A stretch of DNA of 64,000 nt from Leptospira koniambonensis. Its GTDB lineage: Bacteria > Spirochaetota > Leptospiria > Leptospirales > Leptospiraceae. Positions within the stretch are counted from its first letter, which is position 1. Each line of letters starts with the position of its first letter. The DNA lies in assembly GCF_004769555.1 (NCBI RefSeq), contig NZ_RQFY01000004.1:1054001-1118000 (forward strand), given 5' to 3'. The notes below the pieces were generated by a model. That model searched no databases and was not told the DNA's origin. It saw only the letters and a program-made list of their open reading frames with translations. Shown here in pieces: positions 1 through 10,073 of this stretch. The position numbers and the translations under genes are program-made.

Positions 1-921
1 ATGAATAGTGAAAACAACATTCATTACAGATCTTGAATTCGGTTTTACTGGAGCATTATAGAAGGAAGTAGTTTCCAAATAATCATAAAGAATTTTGGCT
101 TTCTCTTCATTGATCTTTTCGATCTTCTCCACGCCACCCAGATCCTTTAACCATTCAAATACAAGTTTAGCCATGTATATAGAATATGTAGGAGGAGTAT
201 TATACATGGATTTATTTTTTGCAGTTAAAGCATAATCCAGCAATATAGGAACAGTTCTGCCCGAACGTCCAAGTAAATCCTTACGAATGATCAGAACGCT
301 TAAGCCAGAAGGCCCGATATTCTTTTGTGCTCCCGCAAAGATCGCACCGAATTTACTTACATCTATCTTTCTAGAAAGAATTTCAGAAGTCATGTCCGCG
401 ATTAGAGGAGCCTTGGTGATATTCGGAATAGTTACATAACGAGTTCCTAATAAAGTATTATTAGAAGTGATATATACGTATGCCGCTCCAGGATTTACCA
501 TGGAGTCATTTAGTTCAGGAGACTCTGTATACTTATGATCTTCTCCGTCGTAAATCTTTTTGACAGGATTGAATCTAAGTGCTTCTTCCATGGCCTTCTT
601 AGCCCAGATACCTGTGACCGCAAAGTCAGCAGACTCTCCATCTTTCAGAAGATTTAAGGGCAGGGCGGAGAAGTGGAGGCTAGCTCCTCCGGAAAGAAAC
701 ATAATTTCGTAATTTTCCGGAACAGATAATAATTCTCTGAGCAAGGAAAGGGAAGTATCGAGGACTTCTTCAAAAAGTTTTCCCCTATGGCTATCTTCCA
801 TGATGGACATACCGGACCCGCGGTAGTTCAGAAACTCGGAAGCAGCCTTCTCCATGACTGGACTAGGTAACATCGCAGGACCTGCGCAAAAATTATAGAT
901 TCGGCGCTCAAATTTGCTCAT
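1..921 (-). CDS. serC: Phosphoserine aminotransferase, C-terminus off the left edge
   Basis: SerC converts 3-phosphohydroxypyruvate and glutamate to phosphoserine in serine synthesis, and also acts in the PLP branch. The reverse strand reads from an ATG at 921 through all 307 codons to the window edge. The start [19 protein letters not shown] carries the classic SerC NFxAGPAxLP motif. [12 protein letters not shown] and [10 protein letters not shown] follow, and the PLP lysine lies in AGAQKNIG at about residue 200. The visible part ends at MNVVFTIH, so roughly 50 C-terminal residues of a 360-residue family are missing. It is divergent from the P83/100-like gene, with a gap of about 160 bp. The identification is near certain and only the end is unknown. 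Confidence 0.96.
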   Translation of the reverse strand, partial: MSKFERRIYNFCAGPAMLPSPVMEKAASEFLNYRGSGMSIMEDSHRGKLFEEVLDTSLSLLRELLSVPENYEIMFLSGGASLHFSALPLNLLKDGESADFAVTGIWAKKAMEEALRFNPVKKIYDGEDHKYTESPELNDSMVNPGAAYVYITSNNTLLGTRYVTIPNITKAPLIADMTSEILSRKIDVSKFGAIFAGAQKNIGPSGLSVLIIRKDLLGRSGRTVPILLDYALTAKNKSMYNTPPTYSIYMAKLVFEWLKDLGGVEKIEKINEEKAKILYDYLETTSFYNAPVKPNSRSVMNVVFTIH

Positions 922-1078
922 GAGGTTAGGGTAAAAACCAGGTCTTGGGAGGCAACTTCTTACTGTTCCAACATTCATGGAGAATTGAAAAATCCTTGGC
1001 AGAGTCCTATCTAGAATCATAAGATAGCCATTCGTCTCTCCCAAGTTTGGGGGGTTCGTTTTTCAAAGGAGTTCCATA

Positions 1079-2752
1079 ATGTCACGGATTCGACTGGCCG
1101 TATTTCTAATCTTCTTCGGAAGTTTTAGCTTTCCGATCTTTGCCCAAGAGGGGCCTAAACTTGGAGAAAAGGAAGTTCGTTCTTCTGGAAAAGTGAACTT
1201 CGTCAATAGGTCTGCTGCAAGAGCAGATGAAGAAACAAAAGGAAGTAATGCAAGAACCGGTGCTGGGTTATCCGAAGCATTAAAAAAAGATCCAAAATCA
1301 GCAGCTTCTGCAGATGGGATCACTGCGCTCCGTATTCTTCCAGATGAAAAAGAGAAAAAGTTCGGAGCAGATCTGATCAGCATTGGTAAAGATGCAGATT
1401 ACGGACATATTAACTCAATCCAAAGGATACTTTCCGGATATGTGAAAGCTAACTTCGGATATTCAGAAGCAAACTCAGATACATTAGCAACTTATATACT
1501 TTATTATAATGCGATCCATCGTAAGGGCGCAGATTATGTTAAACGTAAATACAATACCGAAGTTGTAAAAAATTCACAAAACGATAAGATCGGTATCGGC
1601 AGACGTTATACGGAATGGCCTGGAAAAACTCAGATCATTATCCCTATCGTAACCAATATTCTTTCAGATGATGGAAAAGATCTGGATACTGACGAGCTTG
1701 AAAAAGAAGTCAATAGAGATCTTGATAAAAAGAAAGAAGGTCAAGACGATAAGAAAAAAATGAACGACCTTCAAAACGAGAAGGCAGAAGAAGAAAAACG
1801 TAAACTTAAAGATAAACAAGAAGAGAATAGAAAAAAACAAGATGATGCTTCCAGCAAAGAAAGGAATGCAGAAAGAGAGATCCAGGAACTAAACAAGGAT
1901 CCTGTCAAGAATAAACAAAAGATCACTCAAAAACAAGAGGAACGTAAACAGGCCCAACAAGAACAACAAAAGGCCAAAAAAGAAGAGCAACAACTAAAGG
2001 AAAAAGAGAAGGAGATCGCTAAAAAAGAAGAATCTCGTAAATCGGATTCTAAATCTTCCTCATCCTCTTCTGATTCCAAAAGTTCTTCTTCCGGAGACTC
2101 TAAAAAGTCCGAAGCTAAGTCCGACGACAATAAGTCCAAGGAAGAGATCAAACAAGAGTTGAAGGAAACTAAAAAAGAGTTAGAAACAGTTAAAGAAGAA
2201 CAGAAGAAAAAAGAAGACTTCGACAAGAACGTTGTCGGAGGTAAAATTCTGTTCCTCAAAACTTTAAAATACACTTCAGACGGACATTATAGCAACGAAC
2301 TTCACGCGTTAGATCCTGCTAAAGATGATACAATCTTCAAAGGTGATTTTAACAAGATTTGCGGACGCACATTCGAAGTAGTGGATGGAAAAGCTCTCGT
2401 AGTAGGTTACGAGTCTGATCACTCTGCTGCACACAAACTTATACTGATCGATCAAGAAACTTTAAAACCTGCTGTTTGGTCTGGTGATTCAGTATTCTGG
2501 CGAACTCCAATGATCGTCAAAGGAGAAGAGATCTACGCCTTTGAAGAAAGAAACGGAAAATATTATTTAAGCCGTTACGACAAAGGTTTAAAGAAAACTG
2601 CTGGAACTGAAGAAGAGATCAGCCCGAACTCAAACGTAACTTTCTTCGGCGAAAAAATTTACGTTACAGGTAAGGAAGAAGGTTCCGGAAAAACGGAAAT
2701 CGCTGTGTTCAGCAAAGCCGATCTGAAATTGATCAAAAAGATCAAACCTTAA
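1079..2752 (+). CDS. P83/100 family antigen-like protein, exported
   Basis: A 557-residue protein with a signal peptide (about residues 1-22, ending PIFAQ). Residues about 100-200 form a globular N-terminal domain. About 205-390 is an extremely charged Lys/Glu/Gln coiled-coil stretch with an internal Ser-rich run, and the last 170 residues form a beta-rich domain starting GGKILFLKTL. This order matches the spirochaetal P83/100 family (Borrelia p83/100 antigen). It is probably periplasmic or cell-envelope associated; no enzymatic role is known to me. It stands alone, with a strong terminator just after the stop. The family call rests on architecture and C-terminal resemblance recalled from memory. 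Confidence 0.8.
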   Translation: MSRIRLAVFLIFFGSFSFPIFAQEGPKLGEKEVRSSGKVNFVNRSAARADEETKGSNARTGAGLSEALKKDPKSAASADGITALRILPDEKEKKFGADLISIGKDADYGHINSIQRILSGYVKANFGYSEANSDTLATYILYYNAIHRKGADYVKRKYNTEVVKNSQNDKIGIGRRYTEWPGKTQIIIPIVTNILSDDGKDLDTDELEKEVNRDLDKKKEGQDDKKKMNDLQNEKAEEEKRKLKDKQEENRKKQDDASSKERNAEREIQELNKDPVKNKQKITQKQEERKQAQQEQQKAKKEEQQLKEKEKEIAKKEESRKSDSKSSSSSSDSKSSSSGDSKKSEAKSDDNKSKEEIKQELKETKKELETVKEEQKKKEDFDKNVVGGKILFLKTLKYTSDGHYSNELHALDPAKDDTIFKGDFNKICGRTFEVVDGKALVVGYESDHSAAHKLILIDQETLKPAVWSGDSVFWRTPMIVKGEEIYAFEERNGKYYLSRYDKGLKKTAGTEEEISPNSNVTFFGEKIYVTGKEEGSGKTEIAVFSKADLKLIKKIKP

Positions 2753-2775
2753 GATTAGCTGATTATTAAGAAGAG

Positions 2776-2801
2776 AAGGCGGGCTTGCACCCGCCTTTTT
2801 T
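2776..2801 (+). terminator. Rho-independent terminator of the P83/100-like gene
   Basis: A perfect 8-bp stem AAGGCGGG/CCCGCCTT with a 6-nt loop, running straight into six T residues, 24 bp after the stop codon at 2752. It points along the plus strand and separates this gene from the convergent gene at 2827. Confidence 0.9.
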
Positions 2802-2826
2802 ATTTCTGAGGAATGGATCGTTTGTC

Positions 2827-3243
2827 TTAGTTTTTTCTTAAAAGCCAAGCACCTAAGAATACGGAAACAATTTCAGTAGCCATGCTCATATAAATATATT
2901 CATTTCCTGGCCCGTCCAAGAACAGGGTGTATAGTCTTGCTACAAACAATCCTGCCGCACTTGTAACCGAAAGAAGGATTGCTTGGGTTTTGAACTCTTG
3001 TTTTACTAAACCGTAATATACAATAAGTCCAACTCCGAAACATAGACCTGAATACATTGCCCTGAAGTCAGCGAGCGCCGCACTTGAGTGGATTGTATAA
3101 CCAATCGCATTTGCCAAAGGGATCGGAAAGAAAAGGAAGGCCACAGTAAATCCGGCATACACTGCCAAGTTTAAAGCCAGAAAAATTTTAGTGATCCAAT
3201 ATATAAGTGAACCAGTTTGATCTGAAAGTGAATGAGTTTGCAT
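2827..3243 (-). CDS. Small four-helix membrane protein, DUF4345-like
   Basis: A 138-residue protein with four predicted hydrophobic segments, approximately at residues 17-40, 55-75, 80-100 and 112-134. The pattern (a first long helix, then a short polar FRAMYSGLCFGVGL stretch) resembles the DUF4345 membrane family, whose function is unknown. I chose the ATG at 3243 because GAGAGGA lies at the right distance upstream; a longer GTG reading at 3279 lacks a ribosome site. It follows the AraC-type gene on the same strand by 62 bp, so it may be in that regulator's operon or its target. Confidence 0.65.
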   Translation of the reverse strand: MQTHSLSDQTGSLIYWITKIFLALNLAVYAGFTVAFLFFPIPLANAIGYTIHSSAALADFRAMYSGLCFGVGLIVYYGLVKQEFKTQAILLSVTSAAGLFVARLYTLFLDGPGNEYIYMSMATEIVSVFLGAWLLRKN

Positions 3244-3305
3244 TTTTGTCCTCTCGTTTGGGATGAGAAGAAGATACACCGTTTCCGGAAGACAGTCGTC
3301 CGGCG

Positions 3306-4385
3306 TTATAAAGGCTTACACATTTTTCTGTAAGAAATCGGAGTTTTTTGAGTAAGTTTCAAAAAAGCCTCATTAAAAGAAGAACGATTATTAAAACCCA
3401 CTGTCATTGCGATTTCCAAAACAGTTTTATCCGTTTCGGACAGAAGTTGTTTTGCATCTTCTATCCTATGGTGGTTGATCAGAGAAAAATATCCTTTTCC
3501 CATTCTATTATTGATCAGTTCTGAAAATTGATGAGTGGTTAGGGATAATTCTTTTGCAAGTTCTGCTAAGGACAGATCTTCTCTGCGATGGATTTTTTCT
3601 GATTCGAATAGAAAGTTTAATTTTTCTAATATAGAATCAAGTTTCAGGCCTTCTAACCTGGTCCTAGAATATTTTACCTTTGCTAAATCGGAACGAACGG
3701 CTTCCGGAAAATCGAAATATTTCCTGCGGATATAATATACAAGTGAGACTGCAAGTGTCACAGTTAAAAGTGCAAGTTTTAGAAAGATAGGATTGTATAT
3801 CAGCCCGATCATTCCAAAAACAGAAACGATCAAACAATCTAACGCAAATATACCGAATAAGATCTTAAATTTCAGTTCAGAGATCTGAGGAAGTATCTTA
3901 AAGATCGGAAAAACAAAACTGAAAGAAAAAATCCCAGCTCCTAAGTATAAGAACCCAGTTCCAGAAATCGGATCTTGGATATTCCAATAAATCTGGTTAG
4001 AATCTGGAGATCCGGCGTATTCTCCTAATCTGAAAAATAAAATAACTCCCAAACAAAGTAAGAATGGAAGAAAGAAGAGAGAATGTACAAACTTATATCT
4101 GAAATCTTCTTCCAAAAAGGCGAGAAGAGCTAAAAAAGCAAAAGCAGGTGGAAGATATAAAAGAGGAAGATTCCAGAGTTTTAGGTTTAGATCCTGACCA
4201 GCATTTGGATTTAAAACCAAAGAACCGGAAAGTTGCATAAATCCTAAAGAGACTAGAGTAAGAGAGAGGTAAACTTGGAATTTATGTTTTCTGTCGGAAG
4301 GAAATTCTCCGATTGCGAGTAAAAAAGAAAGAAATCCTCCGAAGAGGATCATCCCGTCTGAAAACCATCCCAATAACTCAGGCAT
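3306..4385 (-). CDS. Membrane-anchored AraC-type transcription regulator
   Basis: A 359-residue protein in two halves. Residues about 1-225 hold six to seven hydrophobic helices (FGGFLSFLLAI, LYLPPAFAFLALLAF, LFFLPFLLCLGVILFF and others). Residues about 255-355 are a two-helix-turn-helix AraC domain: LSLAELAKELSLTTHQFSEL, then VLEIAMTVGFNNRSSFNEAF and a PISYRK ending. Such fusions sense signals at the inner membrane and bind DNA from there. The ligand is unknown. The neighbouring small membrane gene downstream is a plausible partner or target. No strong Shine-Dalgarno sequence is seen before the ATG at 4385. Confidence 0.85.
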   Translation of the reverse strand: MPELLGWFSDGMILFGGFLSFLLAIGEFPSDRKHKFQVYLSLTLVSLGFMQLSGSLVLNPNAGQDLNLKLWNLPLLYLPPAFAFLALLAFLEEDFRYKFVHSLFFLPFLLCLGVILFFRLGEYAGSPDSNQIYWNIQDPISGTGFLYLGAGIFSFSFVFPIFKILPQISELKFKILFGIFALDCLIVSVFGMIGLIYNPIFLKLALLTVTLAVSLVYYIRRKYFDFPEAVRSDLAKVKYSRTRLEGLKLDSILEKLNFLFESEKIHRREDLSLAELAKELSLTTHQFSELINNRMGKGYFSLINHHRIEDAKQLLSETDKTVLEIAMTVGFNNRSSFNEAFLKLTQKTPISYRKMCKPL

Positions 4386-4440
4386 GGTCTTATTGTATTT
4401 TAGGAATAGATTAGTCGAATCGAAATTCTAATTAGAAAAA

Positions 4441-4821
4441 TTATCTCATGGAAGTAAGATCTCTATAAGCTCTTACAACTCCATCAGCTAAAGTTTTAGT
4501 GAATGTGAGTGCCACTCTTGCTTTTTCAGAAGCGACCATTACTTCGTGAGCATCTACACTATTTGGATCATATACCATTTTTTGAGTAAGTTCGTCTGCT
4601 TCTACCTGTAGGTCGTTTACAGATTTGAATGCGTTTCTCATTGCTTCTGAAAAACTTTCAGCAACATAGTCAGGAGCTACCGGCTCTTTTACATCGCCGT
4701 AATGACGTTGGTCATCTATCTTTACGGACACTTTATCACCTTTAGGAGAAAGTGGAAAACGAGAATCTGAATAACCTGAGTTATAATTGTACCAAAGTTT
4801 GGAATTAAAATCTACGTTCAT
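4441..4821 (-). CDS. fliE: Flagellar basal-body protein FliE
   Basis: FliE joins the MS ring to the proximal rod and is a substrate of the flagellar export apparatus. The 126-residue product carries the C-terminal FliE pattern: SFSEAMRNAFKSVNDLQ, a DPNSVDAHEVMVASEKA stretch and an LTFTKTLADGVVRAYRDL ending. It has about 25 extra N-terminal residues compared with the enterobacterial protein, as is common in spirochaetes. It is the last gene of flgB-flgC-fliE, 12 bp after flgC, and serves the periplasmic flagellum. Confidence 0.94.
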   Translation of the reverse strand: MNVDFNSKLWYNYNSGYSDSRFPLSPKGDKVSVKIDDQRHYGDVKEPVAPDYVAESFSEAMRNAFKSVNDLQVEADELTQKMVYDPNSVDAHEVMVASEKARVALTFTKTLADGVVRAYRDLTSMR

Positions 4822-4833
4822 TCTTCTCTCCTA

Positions 4834-5295
4834 TTAAGCTCTTCCGATCTCTAAGGCTTTGTTAAACATTGCCTTGGATCCATTGATCATCTGGACGTTT
4901 GCTTCGTAGGATCTGGAAGCAGAGATCATGTCTGTCATTTCGGTGACTATATTTACGTTCGGCATTTCTACATAGCCTTTTTTAGGTCCGATCTGGATTG
5001 CGTCAGGGTGGGTTGGATCATAAGTTAATCGTAAAGGACTCATATCCTTTTCAATTTTCATTACTTTCACACCTTTACCTTCTCCAGGAGAAAGACCAAA
5101 AGGATAAACTGGGCTTTTCCATTTGGTTCTAAGATTTACAGGGGTAAGGATCACTCTATCCCTGCGGAAAGGACCATCTCCATTTGTATTTCTGGTAGTA
5201 GTTGCGTTCGCGATATTGTTTCCGATCACATCCATACGGAGTCTTTGAGCGGAAAGTCCAGTGGCGGAGATATTAACTGCGCTAAATAGTCCCAT
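4834..5295 (-). CDS. flgC: Flagellar basal-body rod protein FlgC
   Basis: A proximal-rod component. The N-terminus reads INISATGLSAQRLRMDVI followed by GNNIANATTTRN, the conserved FlgBCFG rod motif. The C-terminus has YVEMPNVNIVTEMTDMI and SRSYEANVQMINGSKAM, typical of FlgC. The length of 153 residues is normal. A good ribosome site (GAGGAAG) precedes the ATG at 5295. It lies 37 bp after flgB and 12 bp before fliE, so the three are surely one transcript. Confidence 0.96.
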   Translation of the reverse strand: MGLFSAVNISATGLSAQRLRMDVIGNNIANATTTRNTNGDGPFRRDRVILTPVNLRTKWKSPVYPFGLSPGEGKGVKVMKIEKDMSPLRLTYDPTHPDAIQIGPKKGYVEMPNVNIVTEMTDMISASRSYEANVQMINGSKAMFNKALEIGRA

Positions 5296-5332
5296 CTTCT
5301 TCCTCTAAATCTTAGCTATGTCTCTCTTGAGA

Positions 5333-5764
5333 TTAAGCCAACCTCATTACGTTCTTCAAATCGCGGAAGTTCGCATTCATTCTTTCGACCATCATCATGT
5401 ATTGCATTTGAGAGTTGGAAGCTTCCATTACTTCTTTCTCAGGATCTACGTTATTTCCGTCTGCTCTGACTGTAGTCAGATAATCTATGTTTGCCTTAGG
5501 CTTTACAGATTTATAATCTAATGGAGTAAAAAAGGAAATATGACGTTCGTCTTCGATCCTGGTCGGGATCGCTTTAGAAGCTTCTATCTTTTCCGATTCT
5601 AATGCTCTTTTGATCATGGATTCGAAAAGTACTTCACTTCTTTTAAAATGGGGAACATCCGCATTTGCGATATTGTCTGCGAGGACTTTTCTTTTCATAG
5701 AGGCGGCGTTCATTCCCTTCTCTAATAAGTCCTGAGTCTTCATGAAATGTGTTTTTTGGAACAT
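5333..5764 (-). CDS. flgB: Flagellar basal-body rod protein FlgB
   Basis: The first gene of the rod operon. The product (143 residues from the ATG at 5764) has the rod motif KVLADNIANADVPHFKRSEV and the FlgB C-terminal pattern EVMEASNSQMQYMMMVERMN. An open frame continues upstream to 5905, but that extension has no family resemblance and would run back over the STAS gene promoter region. GGGAGAG sits just before the ATG at 5764, which decides the start. It is divergent from the STAS gene with about 110 bp between starts. Confidence 0.95.
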   Translation of the reverse strand: MFQKTHFMKTQDLLEKGMNAASMKRKVLADNIANADVPHFKRSEVLFESMIKRALESEKIEASKAIPTRIEDERHISFFTPLDYKSVKPKANIDYLTTVRADGNNVDPEKEVMEASNSQMQYMMMVERMNANFRDLKNVMRLA

Positions 5765-5873
5765 AAAGCTCTCCCATTTAAAATTTCGGTTGAATTTCAA
5801 AATTCCCAAAGATAAAAAAAGAAATCTGGCCGAAAATTTCTCAGAAAAGGCCAAAAAAGGACTCAAATCGAAA

Positions 5874-6164
5874 ATGGGTGAAAATTCGGAGATTATCGAG
5901 ATCAAGCCGGAGCTGACTGCCCTTTTTAACGACTATTACGCATTTCGAAACCAGTTGATGGACGCAATCGCTAAAAAACCGGTTAAAATCGTCCTGGATC
6001 TGGGGAAAATTCCTGTGATGAATTCTATTTCCATCAGTTCCCTGGTTTGGTTTTGTAAAAACGCTAAGTTAGAAGGGATAGAGATCGATATAAGAGAGAT
6101 ACATCCTGATCTAATGAAAACTTTCGAAGTTCTCAAGATAGACGAATACTTTCAGCGAATCTAA
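5874..6164 (+). CDS. STAS-domain protein (anti-sigma factor antagonist type)
   Basis: A 96-residue single-domain STAS protein. The core reads VKIVLDLGKIPVMNSISIS, matching the beta-strand and helix around the usual phosphorylatable Ser of SpoIIAA-like proteins, then GIEIDIREIHPDLMKTFEVLKID. STAS proteins of this size pair with a GHKL anti-sigma kinase; the GHKL-like gene at 43.3 kb in this window is one conceivable partner, but nothing here links them. I chose the ATG at 5874 because STAS similarity begins there. The longer frame from 5742 would start inside flgB. Confidence 0.8.
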   Translation: MGENSEIIEIKPELTALFNDYYAFRNQLMDAIAKKPVKIVLDLGKIPVMNSISISSLVWFCKNAKLEGIEIDIREIHPDLMKTFEVLKIDEYFQRI

Positions 6165-6260
6165 AATTTGCAAGATCAGATCCCCGTGCTGACTCTTTAC
6201 ATGCTTAAGAGTGTCTGGAATTCCCTGGACATCCTTACTACGCAGTATAGCTTGGCTTCC

Positions 6261-6665
6261 ATGAAAAAAATTCTTTTTTCCTTAGCGGTCTTATCCTTAC
6301 TCATTGGTTGCCAAGCTCCTCTTCAGGAGAGAATCTTAGGTATATGGGAAAGAACTTCCGTTTGTGCAGCAGACGGGCAGTGCAAAAATCCAGAGCCAGG
6401 AAAGGCTCCTAAACTTTCTATCTTCAGACCTGGGCTTGCGATCTACGAAAATCCGGAAGATCCTGAAAACCAACGCAAGATTGAATATGAGTTTTACGAA
6501 AAAGAAACCAAGTCCAGAGAGCCTGAGCTTATATTTAGATTTTTGAATCTAGGATTTGATATTCGTTATATCGTGAAAAAAGCGGATAAAGAAACTCTAG
6601 AACTATTGAATCCAGACCTGAACAATACAGAAGTTTATAAAAAATTAGGTCCTGCTCCCGAATGA
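6261..6665 (+). CDS. Putative lipoprotein, unknown function
   Basis: A 134-residue product with a lipoprotein signal: MKKILFSLAVLSLLIGC, lipidated Cys at about residue 17. The mature part begins with LQERILGIWERTSVC, which resembles short lipocalin-like or META-type lipoproteins that open with a GxW motif, but I do not assign it. The longer frame from a TTG at 6168 would bury the signal peptide. The stop overlaps the next ATG by 4 bp (ATGA), so it is translationally coupled to the TPR gene. Confidence 0.75.
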   Translation: MKKILFSLAVLSLLIGCQAPLQERILGIWERTSVCAADGQCKNPEPGKAPKLSIFRPGLAIYENPEDPENQRKIEYEFYEKETKSREPELIFRFLNLGFDIRYIVKKADKETLELLNPDLNNTEVYKKLGPAPE

Positions 6666-7762
6666 TTATTTGTCGGAAGAAACTTTCTGCACTAATCCTA
6701 GGTTTTATACTTCTATTCGGAGTTGGCCTAGGATCTAAGGAAACTGAAACTTCCGACGAAAACCAATCTATACTTGCCCCTTCGCCTGAAGGGGAATTAC
6801 CTCTTCCTCCTCAACCTACAGATCAAAGTGAAGTTTCTAGAAGAAAATACCAGATCCTAGCTTTAAATACAGAGACAATCAATCTATTAAGATCCAATGC
6901 TATAGCCCGTGCCCAAGCAAATATAGAACGTTTGAAAAAGTTGGATCCTGATTGTTTAGAATATCATTATCTGAACGGCGCGTATTTATACGTGATAGGA
7001 AGGTATCCACAATCTAAAAAAGCACTTTTGAAAGCTGTGGAGATCAATCCAAGCCATGATCCATCCTATTATCTTCTTGGAATGATCTTTGTAAGAAGAA
7101 GTAAATGGGAATCTTCTGTTCAATACTTCCAAAAAGCAGTGGAGCTTGCGAATTATAATCCTTTTTACAGATTGAATATGGCTCTGGCTTATTTTGAAAC
7201 AGGTCAATATCTAAAAGCAAAAGCGGAAGCGGAGAAGGGGATAGAACTTAAACCTAATTACAGAAACTTAAAACTGATCTTACTAAAAGTGAATTTTCTT
7301 TTGGGAAATAAAGCGGATGCTTTGGCTCAGTGTAAGGAATTTGCAAAAGAAGGTTTTGTTCACAGAGAATTTGCATATATCTATGCAAGACTTGCAATGG
7401 ATATAGATAAAAATTTCCGTAAAGCGATCAAACTTTATAATCAGTTTCCTGACCTTCCTTTTAACGAAAAAAGATTTTTAGCCCATGCTTACTTTCACAC
7501 TTCGAATTACAGGGCTGCTGCAAATATTTATTCAATCGTTTCAGGTTCTAAGATACTTATAGAAGAAGATAGAGTAAATTATCTTAGATCTTTAGTGTAT
7601 ATTAAGGATTACAGAAGATTAGAAACTTTTGTAGCTTCTTGGATGTTAGAAGAGCCCGAAAAAAAATTAAAGATCCAAGAAGCTTTGGATACAGCGGAAC
7701 TTTTGAGAGAGAACGATCCGAAAGTGTATCATATGCTTCCTTCGAGATCGCCTTATAACTGA
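6662..7762 (+). CDS. Exported TPR-repeat protein
   Basis: A 366-residue protein with an N-terminal signal segment (LSALILGFILLFGVGLG), a short Pro-rich linker, then tetratricopeptide repeats from about residue 65 to 330. Clear units include CLEYHYLNGAYLYVIGRYPQ, SYYLLGMIFVRRSKWESSVQ and PFYRLNMALAYFETGQYLKA, which have the W/L-G-Y-A-P spacing of TPRs. It is a likely periplasmic scaffold. The start overlaps the preceding lipoprotein stop, suggesting a common role at the envelope. It ends base-to-base against the convergent DUF454 gene. Confidence 0.85.
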   Translation: MIICRKKLSALILGFILLFGVGLGSKETETSDENQSILAPSPEGELPLPPQPTDQSEVSRRKYQILALNTETINLLRSNAIARAQANIERLKKLDPDCLEYHYLNGAYLYVIGRYPQSKKALLKAVEINPSHDPSYYLLGMIFVRRSKWESSVQYFQKAVELANYNPFYRLNMALAYFETGQYLKAKAEAEKGIELKPNYRNLKLILLKVNFLLGNKADALAQCKEFAKEGFVHREFAYIYARLAMDIDKNFRKAIKLYNQFPDLPFNEKRFLAHAYFHTSNYRAAANIYSIVSGSKILIEEDRVNYLRSLVYIKDYRRLETFVASWMLEEPEKKLKIQEALDTAELLRENDPKVYHMLPSRSPYN

Positions 7763-8188
7763 TTATTCGACAACTTCTTCCTTTTTAGTGGGAAAGCGAA
7801 GAATATAAAAGATTACGCATATTCCAATCACTGCCATTCCAATTCTTACATAAATGATCGGTGCAAAAATTGCGCTGATAGTCATTGTGATCACTATCGT
7901 AGAAACAGAAATGATCTTTGCTTTAAGAGGTATCGCCTTATGGATCCTCCAATCTCTGATAAAACTTCCGAAATATTTATTATTCATCAGCCAGTTATAG
8001 AACTTCTGAGAAGCCCTTGCATAACAAGCAGCAGTTAAAAGTAAGAATGGAGTAGTAGGAAGAACCGGGGTGAAGATCCCGATAATTCCCAAAATCAAGG
8101 ATATGGTCCCTATTATGATCAATAAATAACGAACGAATCCATATCTATGAAGTTTTACTTCGTGGCTATAATCCTTTTTTTCTGCCAA
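7763..8188 (-). CDS. DUF454 (YbaN-like) inner-membrane protein
   Basis: A membrane protein of about 141 residues with the DUF454 signature: LLIIIGTISLILGIIGIF, then TPVLPTTPFLLLTAACYARAS, then FYNWLMNNKYFGSFIRDW, followed by two more helices near the C-terminus. The function of the family is unknown. No ATG is available. A TTG at 8209 has no ribosome site, but the TTG at 8188 is preceded by AGAGG at 7 nt, so I start there. The stop codon abuts the TPR stop with no spacer between the convergent genes. Confidence 0.85.
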   Translation of the reverse strand: MAEKKDYSHEVKLHRYGFVRYLLIIIGTISLILGIIGIFTPVLPTTPFLLLTAACYARASQKFYNWLMNNKYFGSFIRDWRIHKAIPLKAKIISVSTIVITMTISAIFAPIIYVRIGMAVIGICVIFYILRFPTKKEEVVE

Positions 8189-8248
8189 TGGAATACCTCT
8201 ACTTCTCAACCCAAAGTTGTTTCGTTTTCAATTTGCGCTGAAAATAAA

Positions 8249-8272
8249 AAAGGGAGGCCAAAGCCTCCCTTT
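8249..8272 (-). terminator. Rho-independent terminator after pntB
   Basis: A 10-bp stem AAAGGGAGGC/GCCTCCCTTT with loop CAAA. Read on the minus strand it is followed by further T residues, so it ends the pntA2-pntB transcript. The hairpin is nearly symmetrical, but the plus strand has only a short T run and no gene to end there. Confidence 0.85.
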
Positions 8273-8310
8273 TGCAAGAATCATTTCCTGAATTTTTCGG
8301 AAAATCTGGA

Positions 8311-9720
<1,410 letters not shown>

Positions 9721-9727
9721 TTATGTA

Positions 9728-10009
9728 TTAATCCTTTTTCTTGAACATTCCCAACATGCGGTGAGTTACTACGAACCCTCCGATCACGTTGACGGTTGCT
9801 GCAACGATTGCGATAAATCCTAATACTTGAATAATCCAATGATTTGTAGTATGAAGAGTTAAGATCGCTCCGATGACTGTGATACCCGAAATGGCGTTAG
9901 AGCCTGACATAAGAGGGGTATGTAATAAAGGTGGAATACGGTTGATGACCTCGATTCCTACAAACACTGCGATTAGAAATATCGTCAGGTAGCTTACGAA
10001 CTGTTCCAT
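9728..10009 (-). CDS. NAD(P) transhydrogenase alpha subunit, membrane part (PntA2/PntAB)
   Basis: A 93-residue product with three to four hydrophobic helices. SYLTIFLIAVFVGIEVINRI, PLLHTPLMSGSNAISGI and VTVNVIGGFVVTHRML-type features mark it as the separate C-terminal membrane piece of the alpha subunit, as in bacteria with a three-gene transhydrogenase. AGGAAG precedes the ATG. The NAD-binding piece (PntA1/PntAA) would normally lie directly upstream, but queC is there instead, and no such gene occurs in this window. The enzyme therefore needs a PntA1 encoded elsewhere. Confidence 0.93.
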   Translation of the reverse strand: MEQFVSYLTIFLIAVFVGIEVINRIPPLLHTPLMSGSNAISGITVIGAILTLHTTNHWIIQVLGFIAIVAATVNVIGGFVVTHRMLGMFKKKD

Positions 10010-10073
10010 ATTAGCTTCCTATGGACGGCGGCAGGGAAAAATCCTCAAAACCGATGCCTTAAAATCTGTTCGT

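Noticed and set aside
1927..2274. A 115-codon minus-strand frame inside the P83/100-like gene
   Set aside because: It is the mirror of the Lys/Glu/Ser coding run and gives a Ser/Phe/Leu-rich artefact.
5742..5873. N-terminal extension of the STAS protein
   Set aside because: It would start within flgB on the other strand and adds Lys-rich sequence without STAS similarity.
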